In this document: positions 33,028-39,744 of the stretch, in pieces
Layout of the letters: every line of letters starts with the position of its first letter
Numbering within the stretch: the first letter of the stretch is position 1
Source of the DNA: an uncultured Microbacterium sp.
Lineage (GTDB): Bacteria > Actinomycetota > Actinomycetes > Actinomycetales > Microbacteriaceae
DNA: 64,000 nucleotides
Direction: 5' to 3'
Assembly: GCF_900078385.1 (NCBI RefSeq)
Contig: NZ_FLQR01000001.1
Coordinates: 620,001-684,000, forward strand
Notes under the pieces: model-generated
Databases searched by the model: none
Seen by the model: only the letters and a program-made list of their open reading frames with translations
Told to the model about the DNA's origin: nothing
Position numbers and translations under genes: made by a program

Positions 33028-34193
33028 CAGCCGATCTGCCAGTTCTTGTTTCCGGTCTGGCTAACGACGATTCCGTTCTTCGTCTTCGGGCGCCAGTTCT
33101 CCCAGGCGCTGGTATCGACCTCAACAACCACTCCGACCCGCTTCTGGGTGAGCTTGCGGCGCTCGAAGGCGTCCAGGTCCTCGTATGCCTCCCCGGTGCG
33201 CACGTCGACGACAACCTCTTTCCCGTCTGGCAGGGTGTACACGCTGTTGCCGAGATCGTCGGTCTTCCCGGTCGCGGTCCCGACCTCCTGTGTGTACCCG
33301 GCCAGGGCGCGCGCGTTGTCCTTCGCCCACTGCCGGCCGGTCTGCATCGCGGTCGTGAGTTCGTCAAACCGTTGCCGACCCTTGTCCACCGAGTCGGCCA
33401 TGTCGAACGCGGCACCGGCGCTGCTGGTCGTCTGCTTCTCCTGCTCCGCCAGGGCGGCGGCCGATTCGGCGGCCCGGTCGCGGAGAGATCGCTCCACAAT
33501 CTCGAGCGCGGTCCCGTCTCCGGCGAGGGCACGCATGGCGTAGGAGATGTCGACGCCCCACTCCTCGCCGGCCTGCCGGGCGGTCTCGTACTTTTCCGGA
33601 TCCGTGGCCTGGTCCAGGATGCCGCCGACGACGGTCGCGGTGTCCACGATTCGGCCACCGGACGCGGCGAACCCTTCGGCCCACCGGGCGGCCTCCTCCT
33701 TCGCCTTCCGGGCGGCCTCCTCGGACTGCCCGATCCCTTCCGCTATCGAGCCGACCGCGATCGCGGCGAGACCGGCCGCGAGACCCACGCCGGGCAGATC
33801 GGTGGCGGCGAGCCCGCCCAGGGTGCCCTGAGCGAGGTCCTGAATGGAGGACATCGACCCGTCGAACGACGACGTCACCTCGGAGAAGTTCGACAGCGCC
33901 TCCTGCTTGAACTCGCCACTCGCGGCCTTCGCTTTACCGAACCCCTTCCGCCCGAAATCACCGACGTCGCCGGTCTTCCGGGCAAGCTGGTCGGTCTCCT
34001 TCTGCGCGCCCTTGAGCGCGTCCTCGAGCTTCTCGATGTCCCGCTCGCCGCCAGTGCCGGTGTCGCCGACTGCGTCCTCGAGCTTCTCGAAGGCGCGTTC
34101 GGCGTCCTTGACGGGGTCGATCACGCCGTCGCTGATCGCCCGCTCGAACTCGCGGGTATTCGCGGCGATGCCGATCTCGTGTACTCGCGCCAT
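33027..34193 (-). CDS. Short tape-measure-like protein
   Basis: This 388-residue protein resembles siphophage tail tape measures. It begins MARVHEIGIAANTREFERAISDGVIDPVKDAERAF and has a long charged helical region (residues about 30-110). A single Gly/Ala hydrophobic segment (LPGVGLAAGLAAIAVGSIAEGI, about 133-155) follows, then another helical stretch. The compact end has VYTLPDGKEVVVDVRTGEAYEDLDAF and VDTSAWENW. Siphophage tape measures usually exceed 600-1000 residues, so this is a miniature form. It lacks any other tail gene around it. Box B lies 50 bases upstream. Confidence 0.7.
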   Translation of the reverse strand: MARVHEIGIAANTREFERAISDGVIDPVKDAERAFEKLEDAVGDTGTGGERDIEKLEDALKGAQKETDQLARKTGDVGDFGRKGFGKAKAASGEFKQEALSNFSEVTSSFDGSMSSIQDLAQGTLGGLAATDLPGVGLAAGLAAIAVGSIAEGIGQSEEAARKAKEEAARWAEGFAASGGRIVDTATVVGGILDQATDPEKYETARQAGEEWGVDISYAMRALAGDGTALEIVERSLRDRAAESAAALAEQEKQTTSSAGAAFDMADSVDKGRQRFDELTTAMQTGRQWAKDNARALAGYTQEVGTATGKTDDLGNSVYTLPDGKEVVVDVRTGEAYEDLDAFERRKLTQKRVGVVVEVDTSAWENWRPKTKNGIVVSQTGNKNWQIG

Positions 34194-34242
34194 GTCTACG
34201 TCCGGATCGAAAGGCCGGCACCGAAACAGTGGGCAGAGAAGG

Positions 34243-34260
34243 GAGGGTCTGAACTCGCTC
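34243..34260 (-). repeat. 18-bp leader box, copy B
   Basis: Identical to copies A and C; 50 bases upstream of the tape-measure-like gene, with TAGTGT about 20 bases further upstream as a possible -10. Confidence 0.8.
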
Positions 34261-34329
34261 CCCGAGTTGAGACGACACTACCGCGCGAGGGTGGGGCAAC
34301 CGCAGCGCATTCCCGCGCGTCAACTCTAT

Positions 34330-34344
34330 TGAGAATGGTTCTCA
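34330..34344. promoter_or_regulatory. Perfect dyad TGAGAA-TGG-TTCTCA
   Basis: A perfect 6-bp inverted repeat with a 3-bp spacer in the non-coding block upstream of the tape-measure-like gene. The N3 spacing matches the dyads at 29798-29847 but the half-site differs. Candidate regulator site. Confidence 0.45.
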
Positions 34345-34380
34345 TTCAGGGGGAGGAATGGCTGTTGAGCCGAAGGCGGG

Positions 34381-34669
34381 GGTTGCAGCGCCGCCCGAAA
34401 AAAAAGGGCGCGTGTCCCCACTGTCCCCACCAGATTCCCCATCTCTCCTTCTCCTTTCCTTCCGTGCGTAAAGGTTGAGAGATAGATAGGGACACCCGGG
34501 ACAGACCAAGTCTCAACTGGTAACGCGGGGCAGGACAGAACAGGGACACCATAGGGACAGAGCACGCGACAGGTAGGGACACGCACGTCCGCACCCCCCC
34601 ACTTGCTTCGAGCGAGTGCTCTTGGTGGGGAGGTGCGGAGGGTGGCGGCCCGGACCGCTGTCCCTACCG
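34381..34669. other. Candidate replication origin: iteron-like repeats and hairpin
   Basis: The 476-base gap between primase stop and tape-measure start has no convincing gene. It contains an A8 run (34398-34405), a pyrimidine-rich AT-richer stretch (34431-34470) and a cluster of GGGACA words. Forward copies start at 34489, 34498, 34543, 34554 and 34576, with AGGACA at 34532; inverted TGTCCC copies start at 34413, 34422 and 34659. A 13-bp hairpin lies at 34589-34638. Short iterons flanking an AT-richer part just 3' of an SF3 helicase gene recall SaPI-type origins. The assignment is inference. Confidence 0.6.
34589..34638 (-). terminator. Hairpin downstream of primase-helicase gene
   Basis: Stem 34589-34602 with 34625-34638 has one C/A mismatch and a 22-base loop that can itself fold weakly. 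It begins 32 bases after the primase stop in the direction of transcription. Terminator or a structural part of the origin. Confidence 0.55.
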
Positions 34670-35995
34670 TCAGGGCTCGTCGTGCACCGATTGGGCTACA
34701 CCGATGCCCTCGTAGCGGTAGACGCGAGAGCCGTCCGCGCCACTGCGCGTCCGGGTCCTGGTGATGCCGTCGAGCCGGAGGACGCGTTGGCCGAAGGGAC
34801 CGGACGCCATGGCGCTGTAGCCGTTGCGTCCGCACCACCGCTTGTAGCGTGCGTAGACGAGAGCAGTCGGGTCGGAGTGCAGCTCGCCGAGGTAGACGCC
34901 GTCGTCCTCATCCAGCCAGAGCAGGAACGGATCGGCGGCATCATGGAGCCGCGTGGTCGCGTCGCGCGCGGACTGCGGCGGCGCGAATCGACCACGCGCC
35001 ATCAGCCGCCGTAGGCCATCCATGGCGACGTTGAAGATGCCGGGAGCCTCGTCAAGCAGCACCTGCTCATCCAGCGCCCGCATCTCGCCGCGGTTGACCA
35101 TCTCCTCGACAGGCACGGCAAAGTCGACAACCTCCCAGCGCCGGCGCCAGCCGGCGGAGTTGTCGGAGGTGCGGAAGTGGTCATTCGACGCGAACAGGGG
35201 CACAGCGTATGGCACGAACTCGAACGACTGCCCGAACTTGCGGGACGCTGTGATCGAGTCGCCGCCGGTAATCTCCTTGAGGATCTGCGGGTCAGACAGG
35301 AACTTCGATGAGAGGTCACCGCTGATGTTGGCGATCTTGCCGTACAAGCCGGCTGTGGCGAACCGGTCATCGACCAGTTGATGCATCGAGATGGAACTGT
35401 ACGACTCGCGTCCGAGCATTGCGCGCACCAGACGCATGAAGGTGCCCTTGCCATTGCCGCCGTCGCCGTGCAGCAGGAAGATCTTCTGTAGCGGGTTGCC
35501 GGTCATGAGCAGGTAGCCGAGGATCTCCCACACGTGCCGGTGCAGCTCGGCGTCGTCGCCCAGGACCTGCGTCATCCACGCAAACATCTCGTGCGGGATC
35601 GCGCTGGGATCGCGGACGATCGGCAGCTTGGTCATGGCGCCAAGCGCAGGAGAGTGTGGTTCGATCTCGTCGTCGAGCCACCAATAGATGCCGTTCTCGA
35701 GCACGATGTACTCCAGGTAGCCGCGCGGCAACTCCGGTAGACCGACAGTCGACAAGTCGACGTTGAGGAGGTGCGCGTCGACCTGTCCCAGGACCGTCGC
35801 GGAGTACCTGTCACCGAGCTCGGCGGCCACCCGCCGTTGCACGACTCGCTCATCTCGGGCAAAGACCCCCTCGCGGTACTCGTACATCTCGCCATCGGCG
35901 CCGCGTCCAAGCGGTGTAGGCGACGTAGCTACGCGCGCGGCGATGCGTGTCGCCGAGGGCTTGTGCGTGGTCGGGTCGAAGAGCTCCTCGCTCAC
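34670..35995 (-). CDS. D5-like primase-helicase (SF3)
   Basis: This 441-residue D5/phage-plasmid primase-type SF3 helicase has a D5N-like N-terminal region (residues about 70-140, YIVLENGIYWWLDDEIEPHSPALG). Walker A is GDGGNGKGT at 177-185. The following GKIANISGDLSS and PYAVPLFASNDHFRT resemble SF3 motif B/C and sensor, and a winged-helix-like C-terminus ends at GVAQSVHDEP. No separate prim-pol domain is present, so it may act as initiator/helicase. The GTG start at 35995 overlaps the previous stop (GTGA). Confidence 0.9.
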   Translation of the reverse strand: MSEELFDPTTHKPSATRIAARVATSPTPLGRGADGEMYEYREGVFARDERVVQRRVAAELGDRYSATVLGQVDAHLLNVDLSTVGLPELPRGYLEYIVLENGIYWWLDDEIEPHSPALGAMTKLPIVRDPSAIPHEMFAWMTQVLGDDAELHRHVWEILGYLLMTGNPLQKIFLLHGDGGNGKGTFMRLVRAMLGRESYSSISMHQLVDDRFATAGLYGKIANISGDLSSKFLSDPQILKEITGGDSITASRKFGQSFEFVPYAVPLFASNDHFRTSDNSAGWRRRWEVVDFAVPVEEMVNRGEMRALDEQVLLDEAPGIFNVAMDGLRRLMARGRFAPPQSARDATTRLHDAADPFLLWLDEDDGVYLGELHSDPTALVYARYKRWCGRNGYSAMASGPFGQRVLRLDGITRTRTRSGADGSRVYRYEGIGVAQSVHDEP

Positions 35996-36240
35996 AGGTC
36001 CGCACCCTTCCTGAGGACCCCGAGCCACTCGTGGAGCGTGTATCCGTCGTCGGCTGACACGATGAATCGGAGGTCCGTGGGCAGGTGTGCGACGAGCTCG
36101 TGCGGCGATACGTGCCGGTCGACAACGAGCTCCACCACGTCGCCGTTCGCACACCCTGCGAGGAGGTTGCGCACGCGATTGAGGAGGGCCGGAGCGGAGC
36201 GTGTGCCGCGCAGGTCGAGCCGGATCTTTCCGGAGATCAT
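35992..36240 (-). CDS. Small hypothetical protein of the replication operon
   Basis: This 82-residue protein has an alternating alpha/beta pattern: IRLDLRGTRSAPALLNRVRNLLAG, VVELVVDRHVSPHELVAHLP, DLRFIVSADDGYTLHEWLGVL. It somewhat recalls a small Rossmann-like or STAS-type fold but nothing specific can be named. ATGA overlap upstream and GTGA overlap downstream place it firmly in the five-gene replication operon. Confidence 0.6.
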   Translation of the reverse strand: MISGKIRLDLRGTRSAPALLNRVRNLLAGCANGDVVELVVDRHVSPHELVAHLPTDLRFIVSADDGYTLHEWLGVLRKGADL

Positions 36241-36755
36241 TGGACGCCGCCTCTCAGAAGATGAGCGGGGATGACGAGGTCCACCACGGAGAGCCGGTCG
36301 GAGCCTACGGTGGCGCCGTCGCAGTGCGGCACGCGGGTGCCGAGCGACCCTTCGTCATCGAGCTCGAGGCCCCGGGGCCACCCGTAGGTGTGTAGGGCAT
36401 GGCCCTTGTATCGATCGCGGTGGAGACCGGCGTACGGGCACTGGGCAACCACCACGCGCGCGCCGGGGATGCCTTCGTTGGAACGCACGGCAACGACCAG
36501 CGAGACAGGGTACTCGGTGTATGCGGCCAGCAGCATGGCGGGCGGAGAGCTGATCATTCCGGCCTCGACCAGCGGCCACTCGGTGAGAGCGGCCGACAGA
36601 TCTTTATCTGACATGTCCGGGTCAGCCGCCACGTGGTGCTCGAGCATCGACCGCACGCGGTCGGGCGACGCGCCGGCGGCGATCTGGTCCCGCTCGAGGG
36701 GGGTGCATGTGGTCAGTGCGCTCATCAGGTACGACAGCGCGTCACGCGCGGCCAT
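36237..36755 (-). CDS. Hypothetical protein of the replication operon
   Basis: This 172-residue protein of unknown function has an N-terminal helical part (RDALSYLMSALTTCTPLERDQIAAGASPDRVRSMLEHH) followed by a beta-rich part (YPVSLVVAVRSNEGIPGARVVVAQCPYAG). A DRYKGHALHTYGWPRGLELDDEG segment follows and could be an HNH-like or phosphate-binding loop, but the motif is incomplete. It is sandwiched between coupled genes. Confidence 0.6.
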   Translation of the reverse strand: MAARDALSYLMSALTTCTPLERDQIAAGASPDRVRSMLEHHVAADPDMSDKDLSAALTEWPLVEAGMISSPPAMLLAAYTEYPVSLVVAVRSNEGIPGARVVVAQCPYAGLHRDRYKGHALHTYGWPRGLELDDEGSLGTRVPHCDGATVGSDRLSVVDLVIPAHLLRGGVQ

Positions 36756-36979
36756 CAGATGAGACCTCGCTGCCGAAAGTACGCCATCGCCGTGTGCATC
36801 TCGGTGCGGGAGAGCATCACCATGTAGGGCGTACGTTCCACCACGGCCCCCAGCGCCTGTCGCGCCTCGCGGGAGGTCGGCCGATCACGCAGGTGCTCAG
36901 GGAGTACCTCGAGTAGCGCCCACAACTGCCGTGCGACCAGAGGCGCACCGGCGGGCAGCGCTTCGCGTGTGGCGCTCAC
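36755..36979 (-). CDS. Small helical hypothetical protein
   Basis: This 74-residue, mostly helical protein (REALPAGAPLVARQLWALLEVLPEHLRDRPTSREARQALG) ends MAYFRQRGLI. Function unknown. The GTG start overlaps the upstream HTH gene stop and its stop overlaps the next start by one base, so it is co-translated with its neighbours. Confidence 0.6.
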   Translation of the reverse strand: MSATREALPAGAPLVARQLWALLEVLPEHLRDRPTSREARQALGAVVERTPYMVMLSRTEMHTAMAYFRQRGLI

Positions 36980-37185
36980 TTCGCGGCCACGGCGGGCATC
37001 GCGTTTTCGGCGAGCCAGGCCTCGAGCTCCGAGGGTCGGAAGCGGACGAGCTTGCCGACCTTTAGATACGGGATGCGGCGGGTGCTGACGAGACCGCGGA
37101 GCATCCGAACAGTGAGCCCGGTGGCCTCGGCGGCTTCGGTGATGCTCAGGGTGCGCAGGGCAGCGTTGGTGTCTGTGGGGGACAC
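36976..37185 (-). CDS. Excisionase-like HTH protein 2
   Basis: This 69-residue MerR/excisionase-type HTH protein contains LSITEAAEATGLTVRMLRGLVSTRRIPYLKVGKLVRFRPSELEAWL. It heads the replication operon, the place where AlpA/Stl-like activators sit in satellites, so it could be the operon regulator rather than, or as well as, an excisionase. The GTG start at 37185 has GGAAGG upstream. A longer upstream frame exists but loses protein-like character. Confidence 0.82.
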   Translation of the reverse strand: MSPTDTNAALRTLSITEAAEATGLTVRMLRGLVSTRRIPYLKVGKLVRFRPSELEAWLAENAMPAVAAK

Positions 37186-37464
37186 AGGGGGTGACCTTCC
37201 AGGAGTGATGCCCAAGGGGCGCGCTCTCGAGGTCGCGGATGATCCCTTGGAGGCCTCATTCCGTGGAGGCCTGTACCACTCACTGACGCCAGAAGGTCTG
37301 ACTCGCCGGTTGGCTACGGCTCGTCCGGTGCACTCCTCTGAGCCAGGAGCACGGTTTCCGCCTGTGGCGGTCTTGGGCAGGACCCTCGGCAGGGCCTCGC
37401 ACCGGATTACGGGACTGACGCTAGCACGCAGGCGCGACACTGCGACACGCGACGCGCAGAGACG
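37186..37464. promoter_or_regulatory. Control region of the replication operon
   Basis: This 279-base gap separates the integrase and the HTH-headed operon. It holds two direct repeats TGGAGGCCT (37248-37256, 37264-37272) 16 bp apart. A degenerate copy of the 18-bp box (37292-37307, one base deleted) lies about 107 bases before the HTH start. No coding frame here looks real. Confidence 0.5.
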
Positions 37465-38862
37465 TTAGATCGCGCGCAGTCGCCTACCGCTCCCCGCGGG
37501 CACCCCGATAAGGGCATCGAGGCGTTCGGCCAACAGCTGATCCGAGTCGTCGGCGGCGTGCGCGTAGATCTGCGCGGCGCGCATGGTGGTGTGGCCGAGG
37601 CGCTTCTGCACGTCCGGCACGGATGCCCCGATGCGGTAGGCGAGGGTCGCGCCGGTGTGGCGCAGGTCGTGCCAGGTGAGGTCCTCGCGGCCGATTACGG
37701 CGCGCGCCTTCCCGAACATGGCCGACAGTCGGGACGAGGTGACCGGAGCGCCGTTGCTCAGCGTGAATACGAGCGCGCCGGCGGATGGCCCGACGAACTC
37801 GGCGAGGTGCTGCTCGAGCGCTGCGACGACGCTGCGCGGGAGGTGCACGAGGCGTCGGCTCTTGGCGGTCTTGGTCGGCCCGAATGCGATCGGCTGTCCG
37901 GAAACCTGTTGGATAGTCCGTTCGACGTGCAGGGTGCCGGCCTCGAGGTCGATGTGTCGGCGGGCAAGGGCGAAGAGCTCGCCGTATCGGAGCCCGGACC
38001 ATGCGGCCACGGTGACGGCTGCGGCGAGGTGGCGGGGCATATGCGCGGCCAGGCGTTCGACCTCGGCAGGTGTGGCCGTGCCGCGCTCTCTCGCGCGCGT
38101 CGTGCCGGCGCCCTTGATGACGCACGGATTGGCGGCGAGCAGGCCGTCTGTGACGGCGGTCGAAAGGATGCCGCGGAGGACCCGGTAGGCGTTCGCGGCC
38201 GCGGAGTCGCCGGGGCGGTCGGCGACGTTGCGCGGCGAGACGGTGACGGGAGATCCAGCGGCCTGCCATGCGGCGAGCATGGCCGCGCTCGGACGGCCGG
38301 TCGCGGGAACGTCCTGGCCGGCGGCGACCGCCCACACGCGCGCTGGGTGCTGGTCGCGCGCTCGGCGGCGATCGACGCGCGCGGAGGCACGCTCCCGGGA
38401 GGACTGGAGGACGACGGCGTACCACGCCCGTACGACAGCGGGGGAGAGGTCGGCGACGTGCATCGCGCCGAGCTCGACGCCGCGCGAACGGTCGCCGGTC
38501 CCGATGCGCGGGATGATCCACTGGTCGACGGTGCGGGAGTAGTACTCGAAGGTCCGCGGAGCGAGGTCGGGGCGGGCGGCGAGCCAATCGCTCGCGTACT
38601 CGGCCAGTGTGATCCGGCCGACCTCCGGGTCTCGCCAGGAGCCTCGCGCGCGGTCGGCGTGCTCAGCGGCGAGCCAGGCGGAGGCGGCGTCTTTTGTGGG
38701 GAACGTCGACGGCGCCGAGATGCGGCGGCCTTCGAAGCGATAGAAGGCTCGCCAGCGGCCGGAAGGCAGATGCTGGATCGTGCCCCATTGGCCGGGACTA
38801 CGGCGCGCCGCGGCGGTGCGGCGGCTCTTGGCGGTCGGGTCGGAAGGGGCGGTGTGAGCCAT
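37465..38862 (-). CDS. int: Site-specific tyrosine integrase
   Basis: This 465-residue phage-type tyrosine integrase has an N-terminal arm-binding domain (GQWGTIQHLPSGRWRAFYRFEGRRI, residues about 24-75). The core-binding domain covers roughly 85-250 with a long insertion (ASARVDRRRARDQHPARVW...). The catalytic domain has R292 (SGLRYGEL), H398/R401 (HDLRHTG), H424 and Y433. It is transcribed away from attR, with its start about 110 bp from the att core, the normal position. It should integrate the element into tRNA-Gly(TCC). Confidence 0.95.
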   Translation of the reverse strand: MAHTAPSDPTAKSRRTAAARRSPGQWGTIQHLPSGRWRAFYRFEGRRISAPSTFPTKDAASAWLAAEHADRARGSWRDPEVGRITLAEYASDWLAARPDLAPRTFEYYSRTVDQWIIPRIGTGDRSRGVELGAMHVADLSPAVVRAWYAVVLQSSRERASARVDRRRARDQHPARVWAVAAGQDVPATGRPSAAMLAAWQAAGSPVTVSPRNVADRPGDSAAANAYRVLRGILSTAVTDGLLAANPCVIKGAGTTRARERGTATPAEVERLAAHMPRHLAAAVTVAAWSGLRYGELFALARRHIDLEAGTLHVERTIQQVSGQPIAFGPTKTAKSRRLVHLPRSVVAALEQHLAEFVGPSAGALVFTLSNGAPVTSSRLSAMFGKARAVIGREDLTWHDLRHTGATLAYRIGASVPDVQKRLGHTTMRAAQIYAHAADDSDQLLAERLDALIGVPAGSGRRLRAI

Positions 38863-38887
38863 GGTTCTGTCCTCGTCGTGAGCACGT

Positions 38888-38957
38888 GAGTACACGAGAG
38901 GGTCTGAACTCGCTCTCATTCCGCCGCCACTTCAGACCTGGTATTTCTAACCTGACC
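38888..38957. promoter_or_regulatory. Candidate integrase arm-type sites, right end
   Basis: GAGTACACG at 38888-38896 and CCTGACC at 38951-38957 repeat the words found near attL. They lie within 85 bp of the attR core and overlap the integrase promoter region. Confidence 0.5.
38898..38915 (-). repeat. 18-bp leader box, copy C
   Basis: Identical to copies A and B; 36 bases upstream of the integrase start. The 38930s carry a partial inverted echo of the box core (TCAGACCTG), which could form a hairpin with it. Confidence 0.8.
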
Positions 38958-38972
38958 AGGCGTTTCTATGGC

Positions 38973-39015
38973 GGAGGGGATGACGGGAATCGAACCCGCA
39001 CCATCAGTTTGGAAG
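38973..39015. repeat. attR core, 43-bp direct repeat
   Basis: Identical to 29423-29465. Its right edge coincides with the 5' side of the tRNA-Gly anticodon loop, so crossover at or near the anticodon loop regenerates a full tRNA using the element-borne 3' half. Confidence 0.93.
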
Positions 39016-39045
39016 ACTGAGGCTCTACCATTGAGCTACATCCCC
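38975..39045 (-). tRNA. tRNA-Gly (TCC), reconstituted by the element
   Basis: The leftward cloverleaf has acceptor GGGGATG/CATCCCC, anticodon TCC in loop CTTCCAA and discriminator T at 38975. The next bases are CCG, so CCA is no longer encoded, whereas the displaced chromosomal half at attL has CCA. The 3' half (38975-39015) comes from the element. Confidence 0.95.
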
Positions 39046-39136
39046 GTGCGCCCGCTGACGGGCACCGACTCATTCTAATACACGGCCGGGCATCGCCCCT
39101 CGACGCCAGCCTCCGCGCGGATCACGGGAGGAGACG

Positions 39137-39511
39137 ATGATGTCCGGACAGCAGACCGTAGAGGCTCTGATCGCCACGCTGAACGCGGGCGACGTGCCAG
39201 GTATGGATGCCGTCTTCCACGAGGACGCCGTCATGGATTGGCCGCAGTCGGGGGAGCGGATCGTGGGCGGGGACAATCGCCGCAGCATCTACGGGGCGTT
39301 CCCGCAACTGCCGAAGATCACGACGCGGCGGATCACGGGTGAGGGCGACCACTGGGTGGCGGAGGCCGACCTCGACTACGGCGACGGAGACCCGTTCCAG
39401 AGCGTCTTCATCTTCGAGCTGCGCGACGGCAAGATCGCGAAGGAGACGGCCTACTGGACCAAGCCGTTCCCGGCGCCGGAGTGGCGCGCGCAGTGGGTGC
39501 AGCGCCGCTAG
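39137..39511 (+). CDS. SnoaL-like/NTF2-like nuclear-transport-factor fold protein
   Basis: This 124-residue cone-barrel protein has the typical opening TVEALIATLNAGDVPGMDAVFHEDAVMDWPQSGERIVGGDNRRSIYGAFP and the beta-rich end SVFIFELRDGKIAKETAYW. Family members are small-molecule isomerases or ligand-binding proteins; the ligand here is unknown. ATG 39137 has GGGAGGAG upstream. It is the first chromosomal gene right of the element. Confidence 0.85.
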   Translation: MMSGQQTVEALIATLNAGDVPGMDAVFHEDAVMDWPQSGERIVGGDNRRSIYGAFPQLPKITTRRITGEGDHWVAEADLDYGDGDPFQSVFIFELRDGKIAKETAYWTKPFPAPEWRAQWVQRR

Positions 39512-39550
39512 CATCCGGGCCTCGCCACCGGGATCCGCGAGCGCGTCGGC

Positions 39551-39556
39551 TAGACT
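39551..39556 (+). promoter_or_regulatory. -10 box TAGACT of tRNA-Pro
   Basis: TAGACT lies 40 bases before the mature tRNA-Pro 5' end, identical to the hexamer ahead of the lipoprotein gene and ettA. Confidence 0.45.
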
Positions 39557-39596
39557 GATCCGCGGCCGTATTTCGGCGCTCGCCTGCGTGCGCGCC

Positions 39597-39670
39597 CGGG
39601 GCGTAGCTCAGCTTGGTAGAGCGCCCGCTTTGGGAGCGGGAGGCCGCAGGTTCAAATCCTGTCGCCCCGA
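39597..39670 (+). tRNA. tRNA-Pro (TGG)
   Basis: The cloverleaf has acceptor CGGGGCG/CGCCCCG, anticodon stem CCCGC/GCGGG and loop TTTGGGA with anticodon TGG. Discriminator A39670 is followed by CAA, so CCA is not encoded. It lies 74 bases before trigger factor in the same direction. Confidence 0.96.
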
Positions 39671-39744
39671 CAACGGCCCCCAAGAACCAGACCACCAGCG
39701 GACACGCATGCGCGCGGCCGCTTCACGGAGGAGAACGAACAGGC

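Larger units (their letters stand above)
29423..39015. mobile_element. 9.55-kb integrated satellite-like element in tRNA-Gly(TCC)
   Basis: Two 43-bp att cores, 9,550 bp apart, bound a block unlike its surroundings. It contains a tyrosine integrase, two excisionase-like proteins, a D5-type primase-helicase with a repeat-rich origin-like region, and a short tape-measure-like protein. It also has several small overlapping unknown genes and a second, unusual recombinase. Structural phage genes other than the tape-measure homologue are absent, as are relaxase and T4SS genes. The layout matches phage-inducible island-type satellites more than a prophage, conjugative element or plasmid. The intact tRNA is restored at the right end. 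Confidence 0.9.

Noticed and set aside
34391..34410. CGCCC-A8-GGGCG as an intrinsic terminator
   Set aside because: The homopolymer is in the loop, not after the stem, and the stem is only five bases, so it is better seen as an AT-rich feature of the origin-like block.
34346..34594. A leftward 82-codon open frame in the origin-like block
   Set aside because: It is built from the GGGACA repeats and pyrimidine runs (VSLPVACSVP, VSLSIS), has no ribosome-binding site and no protein-like pattern.
29423..39015. Prophage or conjugative element
   Set aside because: No terminase, portal, capsid, lysis, relaxase or secretion genes; only one tail-type gene and a replication module are present.
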